Below, in pieces: positions 8,048-17,133 of a stretch of 64,000 bases of DNA. A model generated the notes under the pieces. It saw nothing but the letters and a program-made list of their open reading frames with translations. It was not told the origin of the DNA and ran no database searches. The position numbers and the translations under genes were made by a program. How positions within the stretch are numbered: the first letter of the stretch is position 1; every line of letters starts with the position of its first letter. The stretch comes from CAVQBC01 sp963848415 (lineage in GTDB: Bacteria; Actinomycetota; Thermoleophilia; Solirubrobacterales; Solirubrobacteraceae): the NCBI GenBank assembly GCA_963848415.1, contig CAWKDN010000001.1, forward strand, positions 806,001 to 870,000, read 5' to 3'.

Positions 8048-8952
8048 GCGGCGCGGCGGCCGGCGTGGACCGCCGCGAGCGCCGGGCCGGCCGGCGCCGT
8101 TGCGATCGGCACGGGCCGGCGCCCGTCCATCGCGACGGCGGCCGCGGCGGCGGCCGCGGGTCCGCCGGGACCCGGGAAGACGCCGAACACCGTGGGGCCG
8201 GAGCCCGAGACCATGGCGTGGTGCGCGCCGGCGTCCAACGCCTCGCCCAGCGCGCGCTCGATCTCCGGGCACAGGCGCCGCGCGGCCGGCTCGAGGTCGT
8301 TGACCGCCAGCTCCGGCGGGAGCGGGCCGTCGTTCGCCGCGGCGGCGCGGACGGGGTCGAGCAGCCGGGCCAGCGCGGGGGCGGAGCGCGGCGTCCCCAG
8401 CGCGTCGGCGGCGGCGTAGACCGCGGGCGTGCGCAGCTGCGCCGCCGAGGGCAGCACCAGCAACCCGAACGGCGGCGGCGGGGGGAGCGGCTCGACGTGC
8501 TCGCCGGCGCCGGTGACCAGCGCCCGCGCCGGCTCGATCTGGGCGGGGACGTCTGCGCCCAACAGCGGCGCGAGCTCGTCGATGAGCGGGTCGCCCGGGC
8601 GGCCGGCCGCGTGCGCCGCGAGCCGCAGCGCGGCAGCGGCGTCCCCCGAGCCGCCGCCCATCCCGCCCGCGACGGGTACGCGCTTGACGATCGTCAGGCG
8701 CTGCGGCGGGGCGTCCCAGCCCGCCGCGGCCCGGTAGGCCGCGAGCCCGCGCGCAGCGAGGTTCTCCCCCGCGACGCCCGGGCAGACCACCTCGTCGGCA
8801 GTGGCGCCGGGCGCGCCCGGCTCGAGGCGCAGGTCGTCGGCCAGCGTCACCGGCTGGACGACCGAGATCAGCGGGTGCAGGCCGTCCGCCCGTGGCTCGC
8901 CGACGAACAGGCAGAGGTTGAGCTTGCCCGGCGCGCGCGTGCTCAGGCTCAC
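8044..8952 (-). CDS. ispE: 4-diphosphocytidyl-2-C-methyl-D-erythritol kinase
   Basis: IspE is a GHMP-family kinase that phosphorylates CDP-methylerythritol in the MEP isoprenoid pathway. The 302-residue product begins with APGKLNLCLFVGEPRADGLH, the usual N-terminus. It has the ATP-binding GHMP loop VPVAGGMGGGSGDAAAALR near residue 95 and a C-terminal VSGSGPTVFG motif. GTG at 8950-8952 is chosen because it overlaps the rsmA stop (GTGA); a second GTG lies three bases further upstream. Position after metG-tatD-rsmA is the classic order in actinobacteria. Confidence 0.93.
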   Translation of the reverse strand: MSLSTRAPGKLNLCLFVGEPRADGLHPLISVVQPVTLADDLRLEPGAPGATADEVVCPGVAGENLAARGLAAYRAAAGWDAPPQRLTIVKRVPVAGGMGGGSGDAAAALRLAAHAAGRPGDPLIDELAPLLGADVPAQIEPARALVTGAGEHVEPLPPPPPFGLLVLPSAAQLRTPAVYAAADALGTPRSAPALARLLDPVRAAAANDGPLPPELAVNDLEPAARRLCPEIERALGEALDAGAHHAMVSGSGPTVFGVFPGPGGPAAAAAAAVAMDGRRPVPIATAPAGPALAAVHAGRRAA

Positions 8953-9797
8953 CACCCGTCCAGCTCCAGCGCGGCGGCGAGCGCGCGCCACTCGTCGGGA
9001 GCGAGCTGCTCGGCGCGCGTCGCGGGCGGCCGGCCGATCGCCGCGAGCGCGGTGCGGGCGCGGTCGCGCTGCTCACGCCCGGCGCCGGGGGCCAGCGCCA
9101 GCGATCCCGCGAGCGTCTTGCGCCGGTGGGCGAAGCCCTGCTGGACGAGCCGGCGCAGCGCGGGCGGCGGCGCCGGGCCGCGGCGGGTCAGGCCGACGAG
9201 CACCGAGTCGACGTTGGGCACGGGATGGAACACCGAGCGCGAGACGGAGCGCAGCACGCGCACCTCGCAGGCCAGCTGGGCGAGCACCGACGGCACGCCG
9301 TAGGCCGCGGTCCCCGGACTCGCCGCGAAGCGCTCGCCCACCTCGCGCTGGACCATCGCGACCCACCGCTCGACGCTCGCGAGCTGCTCGACCGTGCGCA
9401 GGATGACCGTCGCCGCGACGCCGTAGGGGAGGTTGGCGACGACCTTCGTGGGCGCCGGCGCGAGCGCCGCGAGGTCGAGCCGGACCGCGTCGGCGAGGTG
9501 CAGCGTCGCGTTCGGGTGCGGGTTCAGCGCGTCGCGCAGCGCCGGCTCGAGCCGCTCGTCGAGCTCGACGACGTGCACGTGACGGACACGGGCGGCGAGG
9601 TACTCGGAGAGCACCCCGAGCCCGCCGCCGACCTCGAGCACGACGTCGTCCGGGCCCAGCTCGGCCGCGCGGCCGATCACCTCGAGCACGTTCGAGTCGA
9701 TCAGGAAGTTCTGGCCGAGGTCGCGGCTCGGGCGGATCCCGAACTCCCGCAGCCGCCGCAGGCTCGGCTGCACCGGGTGCTCGACGCGCTCGCTCAC
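8949..9797 (-). CDS. rsmA: 16S rRNA (adenine1518-N6/adenine1519-N6)-dimethyltransferase
   Basis: RsmA (KsgA) dimethylates two adenosines in helix 45 of 16S rRNA during 30S maturation. The 282-residue protein has DLGQNFLIDSNVL near residue 25, the SAM-binding VLEVGGGLGVLSEYLA and the target-base motif VANLPYGVAATVI (NLPY). The C-terminal domain includes FHPVPNVDSVLV. The GTG start overlaps the tatD TGA (GTGA at 9794-9797). It is fourth in the metG operon. Confidence 0.95.
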   Translation of the reverse strand: MSERVEHPVQPSLRRLREFGIRPSRDLGQNFLIDSNVLEVIGRAAELGPDDVVLEVGGGLGVLSEYLAARVRHVHVVELDERLEPALRDALNPHPNATLHLADAVRLDLAALAPAPTKVVANLPYGVAATVILRTVEQLASVERWVAMVQREVGERFAASPGTAAYGVPSVLAQLACEVRVLRSVSRSVFHPVPNVDSVLVGLTRRGPAPPPALRRLVQQGFAHRRKTLAGSLALAPGAGREQRDRARTALAAIGRPPATRAEQLAPDEWRALAAALELDGW

Positions 9798-10543
9798 CAG
9801 CCCAGCAGCCGGGCGGCGTTGGCCTCCACCGCCGCCTCGAGCTCTTCGTAGGCGAGGCCGCGCCGCTCGGCGATGAAGCGCGCCGTGTGCACGACGTAGG
9901 CCGGCTGGTTGCGCTCCTTGCGCACCGCCTGCGGGGTCAGGTAGGGCGCGTCGGTCTCCACCAGCAGCCGGTCGAGCGGGACGCGGACGGCCGCCTCGGC
10001 CAGCGCCTCGGCCTTCGGGTAGGTGACGTTGCCGGCGAAGGAGATCCACCAGCCATGGTCCAGGCACTCCTGCAGGCGCTCGGGCATCGAGAAGCAGTGC
10101 AGGAGGACCTCGAGGCCGGCCGCCCGCCCGGCGAGCGCGTCGATCGTCTCCTGCTCGGCCGCCCGGGTGTGGATCACCAGCGGCTTGCCGGCCTCGCGCG
10201 CGAGGTCGATCTGGGCGGCGAACGCCCGGGCCTGGTCCTCGCGCGGCGCGGAGTCGCGGTAGCGGTCGAGGCCCGTCTCCCCGATCGCCAGGACGCGCGG
10301 GTGGGCGGCGAGGTCGCGCAGCTCGTCGGTGGCCGCGTCGTCGTAGCCGCCGGCGACGTTCGGATGGCGCCCGACGGCGGCGAAGACCTCGGGGTATTCG
10401 TTCGCGGCGGAGAGCGCGGCGTGACAGGAGGCGGAGTCCATCCCGATCGTGAGGATGCGCCCGACCCCGGCCGCGCGCGCGGCGGCGACCAGCTCGGCCT
10501 CGGTGCCAGGACCGCGGTCGAGGTGGGTGTGGGCGTCGATCAT
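9794..10543 (-). CDS. tatD: TatD-family metal-dependent DNase
   Basis: A 249-residue TatD-type amidohydrolase (TIM-barrel 3'-5' exonuclease/DNA-repair nuclease family). The metal ligands are visible: DAHTHLD at the N-terminus, a Glu in AIGETGLDRY, His in LVIHTRAA, His in LLHCFSMPE and Asp in LLVETDAPYLTP. The ATG at 10541-10543 overlaps the last bases of the upstream palindromic repeat frame (TGATG). No Shine-Dalgarno is evident, so expression probably depends on readthrough or translational coupling from metG across the repeat. Confidence 0.93.
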   Translation of the reverse strand: MIDAHTHLDRGPGTEAELVAAARAAGVGRILTIGMDSASCHAALSAANEYPEVFAAVGRHPNVAGGYDDAATDELRDLAAHPRVLAIGETGLDRYRDSAPREDQARAFAAQIDLAREAGKPLVIHTRAAEQETIDALAGRAAGLEVLLHCFSMPERLQECLDHGWWISFAGNVTYPKAEALAEAAVRVPLDRLLVETDAPYLTPQAVRKERNQPAYVVHTARFIAERRGLAYEELEAAVEANAARLLGW

Positions 10544-10740
10544 CAGATGATTGGTTCCGCGGCCGCGCGGCCGGCTGGTGGATGGCCCGTGGATGCTGGA
10601 CGGTGCCCGCCCGAGGGCACAGTGGTGGTGCCACGGGCCCTCTGGGCGGGTGCCGACCAGCGCCCGAGGCGGAGCCGGTGACGAGCCGGAGGCGAGGCAG
10701 GTACGCCGCCAGACGGTCGGGGGGTCGTGGAACCACTCAT

Positions 10741-10743
<3 letters not shown>
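10543..10743 (-). repeat. Long palindromic intergenic repeat, copy 2 (between metG and tatD)
   Basis: This 201-base homologue of 2680-2850 is read on the minus strand and has the same orientation relative to its genes. It starts with the metG TAG stop (10741-10743) and ends in the tatD start. Outer arms pair 16 of 19 bases (GGTTCC against GGAACC at the core). The inner stem pairs CACCCGCCCAGAGGGC with GCCCTCGGGCGGGCACC. Compared with copy 1 it has an extra segment of roughly 30-40 bases in the left arm. A 65-codon frame runs from the ATG after the metG stop to a TGA overlapping the tatD ATG. Two outer-stem pairs differ from copy 1 by compensatory double changes (A-T to G-C and C-G to T-A). 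Confidence 0.85.
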
Positions 10744-12267
<1,524 letters not shown>

Positions 12268-12350
12268 CGGGCGTCCGATGCTAGTGGGGGCTGCCAGGCC
12301 CACCCGGTTCCGGGGGGCCGTCGCGGCGGGTGATTCGAGCCGCCGGCCCC

Positions 12351-12519
12351 TTAGGGCCTGTCCAAGAACAGGCGGCGCGGCCGGAACGGTCGTGGATCGA
12401 CCCGGGCGCCGCACGAACCCCGAAGGGAATACCGAGGTATTTCCGAGGGTTCGGGTGGCGATCCGGCGAAGTGTCCACGGTCGTCACCCGGTCGTTCCGA
12501 CTTCTTGGACAGGCCCTAA
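12351..12519. mobile_element. MITE-like element with perfect 18-bp terminal inverted repeats
   Basis: The 169-base element is bounded by TTAGGGCCTGTCCAAGAA (12351-12368) and its exact reverse complement (12502-12519). If the outer TA is a target duplication, the inverted repeats proper begin with GGGCCTGTCC. Just inside, CGGAACG recurs in opposite orientation on both sides. The centre (about 12412-12457) is itself a hairpin with CGAACCC pairing GGGTTCG and GAATACC pairing GGTATTT. It contains no credible protein. Size, termini and absence of a transposase fit a miniature inverted-repeat element mobilised by a DDE transposase that duplicates TA. No second copy was seen in this window. Confidence 0.75.
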
Positions 12520-12520
12520 C

Positions 12521-12559
12521 CCCTGACGGCCCGCTCTGAGGAGGAGCGGGCCGTCAGGG
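12521..12559. terminator. Strong GC-rich hairpin next to the MITE (possible terminator)
   Basis: CCCTGACGGCCCGCTC pairs with GAGCGGGCCGTCAGGG across a short TGAGGAG-type loop, about 16 perfect pairs. It lies just downstream of the possible 30-residue gene on the minus strand and just outside the MITE. There is no T-tract on either side, so it would be an atypical intrinsic terminator or a structured RNA element. Confidence 0.5.
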
Positions 12560-12574
12560 GGAGGATGGGAGCCT

Positions 12575-12667
12575 CTAGCGCGTGCGGAGGCGACGCGCGT
12601 GCAGCCGACGGACGCGATCGGCGTTGGTCACGGTGGCGACCTGGAGATTGACGAGGGAGGGCTGCAC
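12575..12667 (-). CDS. Possible 30-residue basic small protein
   Basis: GTG 12665-12667 to TAG 12575-12577 gives MQPSLVNLQVATVTNADRVR followed by a ten-residue Arg-rich tail. GAAAGG lies about seven bases upstream as a possible ribosome site, and a strong hairpin lies 16 bases after the stop. The base composition of the first half is less GC-biased than a random frame here, and the hydrophobic-then-basic layout is plausible for a small gene. There is no homology evidence, so it may be chance. Confidence 0.3.
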   Translation of the reverse strand: MQPSLVNLQVATVTNADRVRRLHARRLRTR

Positions 12668-12879
12668 GGGTTGGCCTTTCGAGTTGGAGGGGGGGTCGGC
12701 CAGTGACGCGTAGCCTCGCCGATGGCAGGGGGCCGGTCACGGGAGCTTGCAGGCGTTCCGCGGTGCGGCCCGTGCCCTGGCCGAGGTGCGGCAGGCCGTA
12801 CGGCCGGCACGGCCGCCCTTCCGTCTCGCGGCGGGCCGCCGGGCGCCCGTCGCACGCGGCCGGTCGCGCTCGTGCCGGC
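12668..12879. other. Intergenic stretch with no recognised gene
   Basis: These 212 bases between the possible small gene and the M23 peptidase contain only GC-rich frames of shadow-like composition. I see no tRNA, promoter consensus or repeat. Together with the MITE and hairpin they form the longest non-coding interval (12268-12879) in the window. Confidence 0.5.
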
Positions 12880-13746
12880 CTACGGCGGGCGCGCGGCCGG
12901 GTCGCGCGCGGATGCTCCTGCACGTTGCACCGCATACGGTGACAAAGTGCAGTCGCGCCTCTCGGGCGTGCGGACGGCCTCGCCTCGGCGGCTTGCGCCG
13001 CGGAGCGCCGCCCCGCCGGCCGCAGCGACGAGCACGAGTGCGAGCCCGGCCCACGCCGGCCACGGCGCGAGGGGGAGCGCTGGGCGGCGGCTCGCGGCCG
13101 GTCCCAGGAGCGCGGGCCGCGCCGGTGCGAGCCGCGGCTCGCCGCGGGGCACGGGTGCCTGCCGCTGCGCCGGCGCCGGCGCGGGTGCCGGCCCGAGTCG
13201 CGGCAGCGGACCACGCGCTCGCGGGCGCCCGCGCCGCACCGGCCCGGCGACCGGCGGCAACGGCGCGCGCCCGCGACCGAAGAACGGCGCCGGGTCGACG
13301 TAGCTGCGCCCAGAGCCGGCTCGGCGGACACCGACGTGCAGGCCGGTGTGGCCCGGATGGTCTGCGAGCCGGCCGAGCCGCTGACCGCGGGCGACCACCG
13401 CGCCGCCACGCACCGCCACCGCGCGCAGCGGCAGGGCGCTCATGAGCCACGGCCCGCAGTGCACGGTGACCACACCGCCCTGGCGTGCCACGGGCCCGGC
13501 GAAGGTCACGCGGCCGGGGCAGGGCGCGCGGACGCGCGAGCCGGCGGCGCCGGTGAGGTCGAGGCCGCGGTGGCGGCCGGCCTCGAACGGGTCGCGTTCC
13601 GGGTCGAAGCCCCGTGCCGCCGTCGCGCCGGCGACCGGCAGCTGCCACGCGCGGTCGGGCGCGGCCGCGGCGGCGCCCTCGGCGACGAGCAGCACGACCG
13701 CCGCGGAGGCCAGGGCTACCAGGAGCGTGGCGATCGAGCGGGGCAC
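12880..13746 (-). CDS. M23-family peptidase-like secreted/membrane protein
   Basis: A 288-residue protein with an N-terminal signal or anchor helix (about residues 5-28), then an M23/LytM-like fold: HRGLDLTGAAGSRVRAPCPG (about 58-77), VTVHCGPWLMSAL and HPGHTGLHVGVRR, the usual H.H region. The first conserved position reads GRHRGLDL, where canonical enzymes have H....D, and the last motif has HVGVR, so zinc ligands are plausibly present but should be checked. A Pro/Arg/Ala-rich linker leads to a C-terminal hydrophobic helix (about 225-247) and a short tail. Probable function is peptidoglycan cross-link cleavage or regulation. GTG start; divergent from the next gene. Confidence 0.7.
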   Translation of the reverse strand: MPRSIATLLVALASAAVVLLVAEGAAAAAPDRAWQLPVAGATAARGFDPERDPFEAGRHRGLDLTGAAGSRVRAPCPGRVTFAGPVARQGGVVTVHCGPWLMSALPLRAVAVRGGAVVARGQRLGRLADHPGHTGLHVGVRRAGSGRSYVDPAPFFGRGRAPLPPVAGPVRRGRPRARGPLPRLGPAPAPAPAQRQAPVPRGEPRLAPARPALLGPAASRRPALPLAPWPAWAGLALVLVAAAGGAALRGASRRGEAVRTPERRDCTLSPYAVQRAGASARDPAARPP

Positions 13747-13829
13747 GTCGCGGACGCTAGGGGGCGTCGGGCGCGAGCGGCCGGGGGCGGGGTGAATTGA
13801 TGCAGAGTCGCGCGAGATTCGTTGCGAAG

Positions 13830-13858
13830 TTGACCCTGCCTGAACGCTCTGGGAACGT
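13830..13858 (+). promoter_or_regulatory. Candidate promoter of the 478-residue membrane protein gene
   Basis: TTGACC (13830-13835) and GAACGT (13853-13858) are 17 bases apart. The -10 keeps the A and T at its two most conserved positions. The segment is less GC-rich than surrounding coding DNA, which argues that the coding region begins downstream at ATG 13881. Confidence 0.4.
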
Positions 13859-13880
13859 AACCGCCCAGGCAGGCACCTCC

Positions 13881-15317
13881 ATGGCTCCCCGCACCGCCGC
13901 CCCCACGCCGCCGACCACCACGACCCCGCCCGACCCGCCGGCGACCTCTCGCCACGCCGCCGCGGCGCTGGACTCCCAGCGCGACGTCGCCACCGCGGCG
14001 ACCGACCTCGAGACCTACCGGATCGCGCTCGACCGCCGCCAGGTCACCTTCCACGAGGTGGCGGGCGCGTGGTTCCACCTCTCAGGTCCCGACTTGACCC
14101 CAGAGCTGCGCCCCGCCTTCCAGGCCGTCTTCCCCGAGCTGCTGGACATGTTCGCCCAGCCGCGCGGCGGGATCATCACCTCCTACTTCTGCCGCAACCT
14201 CAAGGTCGCCGCGGTGCTCACGGACATCGCCCGCGCTGCGGAGCTGCCCGAGAGCATCCCGCTGGCAGAGCCGGCGGCGCCCGCATCGGCCGCGGCCGGA
14301 CCGCACGCGGCGACGCCCGCGCCGGCGGCACCCGAGGTCGCGACCGCCCCGGCGCCGGCGAGCCAGGCCGAGCACGTCGCCCCCGAGTCCCCGGAGCGCG
14401 GCAACGGCGCGAGCAAGACGAGCGCGACCGAGGCGCCGGTCGCGACGGACCAGGCCGCCGACCCGCCGCAGCGCCGGCTGCGCCGCCTGCGCGCCTCCTT
14501 CCAGCCCCCGCGCGCCTCCAGCTCCGCCATCCACCTCGAGCCGACCTTCGGCGATCCCGACGACTGGCGCGCCAAGCAGATCATCTTCGACTGCCTCGAC
14601 CTGCACTACCGCGCGCTGGAGTTCCTCACCCCCAAGCCGCGCAAGATCTGCATGCGGATGGTCTTCGGGGTGATCACCGCACTGCTCGGAACGCTCGACG
14701 CCCGCCACGCCCCCGGCGCGGAGAAGACCCGCCCGGCCTTCGGCAACGACCCGCGCGAGGCGGCCTCGCTCGAGCGCGAGCTCGCCCAGGCAGAGCGCTA
14801 CTACGCACGCTCGGCCCAGCGCACGGCGCAGCTTCAGTACTTCACGGGCATGCTGGTCTTCGGCCTGCCGCTGCTGCTGGGCTTCACCGGCCTGGCGACG
14901 CTCTTCGGCTGGATCAACCCGCTGCGCGAGCCGCTGATCGTCTGCCTCCTGGTCGGCGGCCTCGGGGCGGTGGTGAGCGTCATGAACCGGATGACGAGCG
15001 GCAAGCTCGTGCTGACCGCCGAGTCGGGGCGGGCAACGATCCGGCTGCTCGGGGCGATGCGGCCGCTGATCGGAGCGGTGTTCGGCGTCGCCATGTACGT
15101 GCTGCTGGCCGGTGGGCTGGTCACCATCGCCGAGGCGACGACCGGGACCGGGGCCACGCGCACCTACTTCTACGCCGCGATCGCCTTCGCGGCCGGCTTC
15201 AGCGAGCGCTTCGCCCAGGACATGCTCGCCGGCGCGGCCGGCGGGCTCACCAGTACGCCCGGAACGCAGGCCGTCGCGGCCGAGAACGAGCCGCGGCCGA
15301 AGTCCGGCGGCTCCTGA
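13881..15317 (+). CDS. Unrecognised membrane protein with C-terminal four-helix region
   Basis: About 478 residues. A Thr/Pro/Ala-rich N-terminus precedes a segment around residues 35-110 with acidic and aromatic residues (DLETYRIALD, FHEVAGAWFHLSG). A long Ala/Pro-rich disordered linker (about 125-220) and a conserved-looking block (AKQIIFDCLDLHYRALEFL) follow. The end holds four transmembrane helices, the last with AAGFSERFAQDMLAGAAG. I do not recognise the family; the GFSERF segment is the best seed for a profile search. ATG 13881 is preferred over ATG 13800 because of the promoter-like sequence between them. It converges with rsmI, three bases apart. Confidence 0.6.
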   Translation: MAPRTAAPTPPTTTTPPDPPATSRHAAAALDSQRDVATAATDLETYRIALDRRQVTFHEVAGAWFHLSGPDLTPELRPAFQAVFPELLDMFAQPRGGIITSYFCRNLKVAAVLTDIARAAELPESIPLAEPAAPASAAAGPHAATPAPAAPEVATAPAPASQAEHVAPESPERGNGASKTSATEAPVATDQAADPPQRRLRRLRASFQPPRASSSAIHLEPTFGDPDDWRAKQIIFDCLDLHYRALEFLTPKPRKICMRMVFGVITALLGTLDARHAPGAEKTRPAFGNDPREAASLERELAQAERYYARSAQRTAQLQYFTGMLVFGLPLLLGFTGLATLFGWINPLREPLIVCLLVGGLGAVVSVMNRMTSGKLVLTAESGRATIRLLGAMRPLIGAVFGVAMYVLLAGGLVTIAEATTGTGATRTYFYAAIAFAAGFSERFAQDMLAGAAGGLTSTPGTQAVAAENEPRPKSGGS

Positions 15318-15320
15318 GCG

Positions 15321-16130
15321 TCACACGCTGACCGCGCGGTAGAGCGCGTTCGCCGAGCCGCCGGTCAGCTCGGCCACAACGCCCGCGGCCACCCGGGGCC
15401 GGGCGCCCGCCTCGACCAGCCGCCGCACGGCATCGACCGCCTCCGGCGCCGGCTCGCCCGCCGCCCGCGGCGGCGCCCCGCCGACCACCAGCACAACCTC
15501 GCCCTTGACCTCCGCGCCGGCGTAGCGCGCGGCCAGCTCGGAGGCGGTCCCGCGCACGACCTCCTCGTGCAGCTTGGTCAGCTCCCGGCAGACCGCGGCC
15601 GGCCGCTCGCCGTCGAGCTCGGCCAGCACGGCCAGCGAGGCGCCGACCCGGCGCGGGGACTCGAAGGCCACGACCGTCTCGGGCGAGGCGAAGATCTCGG
15701 CCTGCGCGGACCGGCGGCGCGGCAGGAAGCCGACGAACCGCCACGCCTCGGCGGGCAGCGCCGAGGCGACGAGCGCCGCCAGCGCGGCCGACGGGCCGGG
15801 CAACACCTCGACCTCCAGGCCGGCCGCCACGCAGCCCTGGACGAGCACGTAGCCCGGGTCGCTGACCAGCGGCATGCCGGCGTCGGAGACCAGTGCGACC
15901 ACGGACCCGCCGCGCATCCGCTCGACCAGCTCGGCGGCTCGCTCGCGCTCGTTGTGCTCGTGGTAGCTCACGAGCGACGCCTGCACGCCGTAGCGCTCGA
16001 GCAGCACGCGCGTGCGGCGCGTGTCCTCGCAGGCGACCACGTCGGCGTCGCGCAGGGCGCTGAGCACCCGCAGCGTGACGTCCTCGAGGTTCCCGATCGG
16101 CGTCGGGCAGACGACGAGCCGCCCGCTCAT
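15321..16130 (-). CDS. rsmI: 16S rRNA (cytidine1402-2'-O)-methyltransferase
   Basis: RsmI methylates the 2'-OH of C1402 in the ribosomal P site. The 269-residue protein carries the tetrapyrrole-methylase-like fold signatures: VVCPTPIGNLEDVTLRVL at the N-terminus, CEDTRRTRVLLE, VALVSDAGMPLVSDPGY, LPGPSAALAAL and VFFESPRR-type AFESPRRV, then CRELTKLHEEVVRG. The start ATG overlaps the stop of the ROK kinase gene (ATGA at 16127-16130), so the two are co-transcribed. Confidence 0.95.
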   Translation of the reverse strand: MSGRLVVCPTPIGNLEDVTLRVLSALRDADVVACEDTRRTRVLLERYGVQASLVSYHEHNERERAAELVERMRGGSVVALVSDAGMPLVSDPGYVLVQGCVAAGLEVEVLPGPSAALAALVASALPAEAWRFVGFLPRRRSAQAEIFASPETVVAFESPRRVGASLAVLAELDGERPAAVCRELTKLHEEVVRGTASELAARYAGAEVKGEVVLVVGGAPPRAAGEPAPEAVDAVRRLVEAGARPRVAAGVVAELTGGSANALYRAVSV

Positions 16131-17110
16131 GGCACGCGGCCCGCCTCGGCCTCGAGCAGCTCCTCGCGCGCGAGCACCGCCGCGCCGATCATCCCCGCCT
16201 CCGCACCGAAGGCGGCCGGCTCGATCCGGACGACGTCCTTCGCCGGCGAGAGCGCGCGGCGCATCATCACCTCGCGCGCGGGCGCCAGCAGCAACTCGCC
16301 GGCTGCGATCACCCCGCCGCCGATCACCACGACCTCGGGGTTGAAGATGTTCACGACGTTGGCGATCCCGACCCCGAGCCGCTCGCCGACCACCTGGATC
16401 GCCTCGAGCGCGACCGGATCGCCGTCGAAGGCCAGCTCGGTCACCAGCGGCCCGGTCAGCTCGACGCCCGACTCGAGCGCGCGCCCGAGCGGGGTGTCGG
16501 GCCGGCGTGCGACGCGCAGCGCCACCTCGCGCACCAGCGCGCTGCCGGAGGCGACGGCCTCCAGGCAGCCCCAGTTCGGGCAGTTTCCCTGACACGGCGG
16601 GCCGTCGATGTCGACCACCATGTGGCCGATCTCCGCCCCGCCGCCGATCCAGCCGCGATAGAGCTCGCCGTCGAGCACCATGCCGCTCGCGATCCCGGTA
16701 CCCAGCGAGATCATCACCAGGTCGCGCGTGCCCTGCCCGGCGCCGTAGCGCGCCTCGGCCAGCGCCGAGCAGTTGCCGTCGTTGTCGACCACGACGGGCA
16801 GCCCGAGCCGCTCGGACATCACGTCGGCGAAGGCGAGGTCGGCGAGCGGCAGGTTGACGGCCTGCACCGCCTTGCCGGTGCGGCGGTCGAACGTGCACGG
16901 GATGCCGAAGCCCACCGCGGCCACCTCCCCCTCGACCGCGGCGGCGGCCTCGGTGACGGCCTGAACGCACATGTTCACGAGCGCGGCCTGATCGATCCCG
17001 AAGACCGGTCGGCGCGCACGGTGGGGCACGGATAGGTCGTCGCCGACGGCGCCGGCGAGCAACTTCGTGCCCCCGAGGTCGACGCCGATCACAAAGCCGC
17101 CGGTCGGCAC
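16127..17110 (-). CDS. ROK-family glucokinase/sugar kinase
   Basis: A 327-residue ROK kinase that phosphorylates glucose or a related sugar with ATP. It has the phosphate-binding VIGVDLGGTKLLAGAV near the N-terminus, the DNDGNCSALAE segment with catalytic Asp, GTGIASGMVLDGELYRG and the zinc motif EIGHMVVDIDGPPC..NCPNWGCLE (His plus three Cys). A C-terminal VVIGGGV loop completes the fold. The GTG start is only 23 bases from the divergent LCP gene. TATGGT on the minus strand (17117-17122) lies six bases upstream. Glucokinase is the most likely role, but substrate is not certain. Confidence 0.88.
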   Translation of the reverse strand: MPTGGFVIGVDLGGTKLLAGAVGDDLSVPHRARRPVFGIDQAALVNMCVQAVTEAAAAVEGEVAAVGFGIPCTFDRRTGKAVQAVNLPLADLAFADVMSERLGLPVVVDNDGNCSALAEARYGAGQGTRDLVMISLGTGIASGMVLDGELYRGWIGGGAEIGHMVVDIDGPPCQGNCPNWGCLEAVASGSALVREVALRVARRPDTPLGRALESGVELTGPLVTELAFDGDPVALEAIQVVGERLGVGIANVVNIFNPEVVVIGGGVIAAGELLLAPAREVMMRRALSPAKDVVRIEPAAFGAEAGMIGAAVLAREELLEAEAGRVP

Positions 17111-17116
17111 GATGTC

Positions 17117-17124
17117 ACCATAGT
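17117..17124. promoter_or_regulatory. Overlapping divergent -10 boxes for ROK kinase and LCP genes
   Basis: The eight bases ACCATAGT hold TATGGT on the minus strand (six bases before the ROK GTG) and CATAGT on the plus strand (nine bases before the LCP ATG). The gap between the two genes is only 23 bases, so any -35 elements must lie inside the opposite coding regions and both mRNAs would be leaderless or nearly so. Confidence 0.5.
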
Positions 17125-17133
17125 GCGTCGCCG

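Noticed and set aside
12330..12539. Small frames crossing the MITE-like element
   Set aside because: They read straight through both inverted repeats and the central hairpin, and have no ribosome site or protein-like composition.
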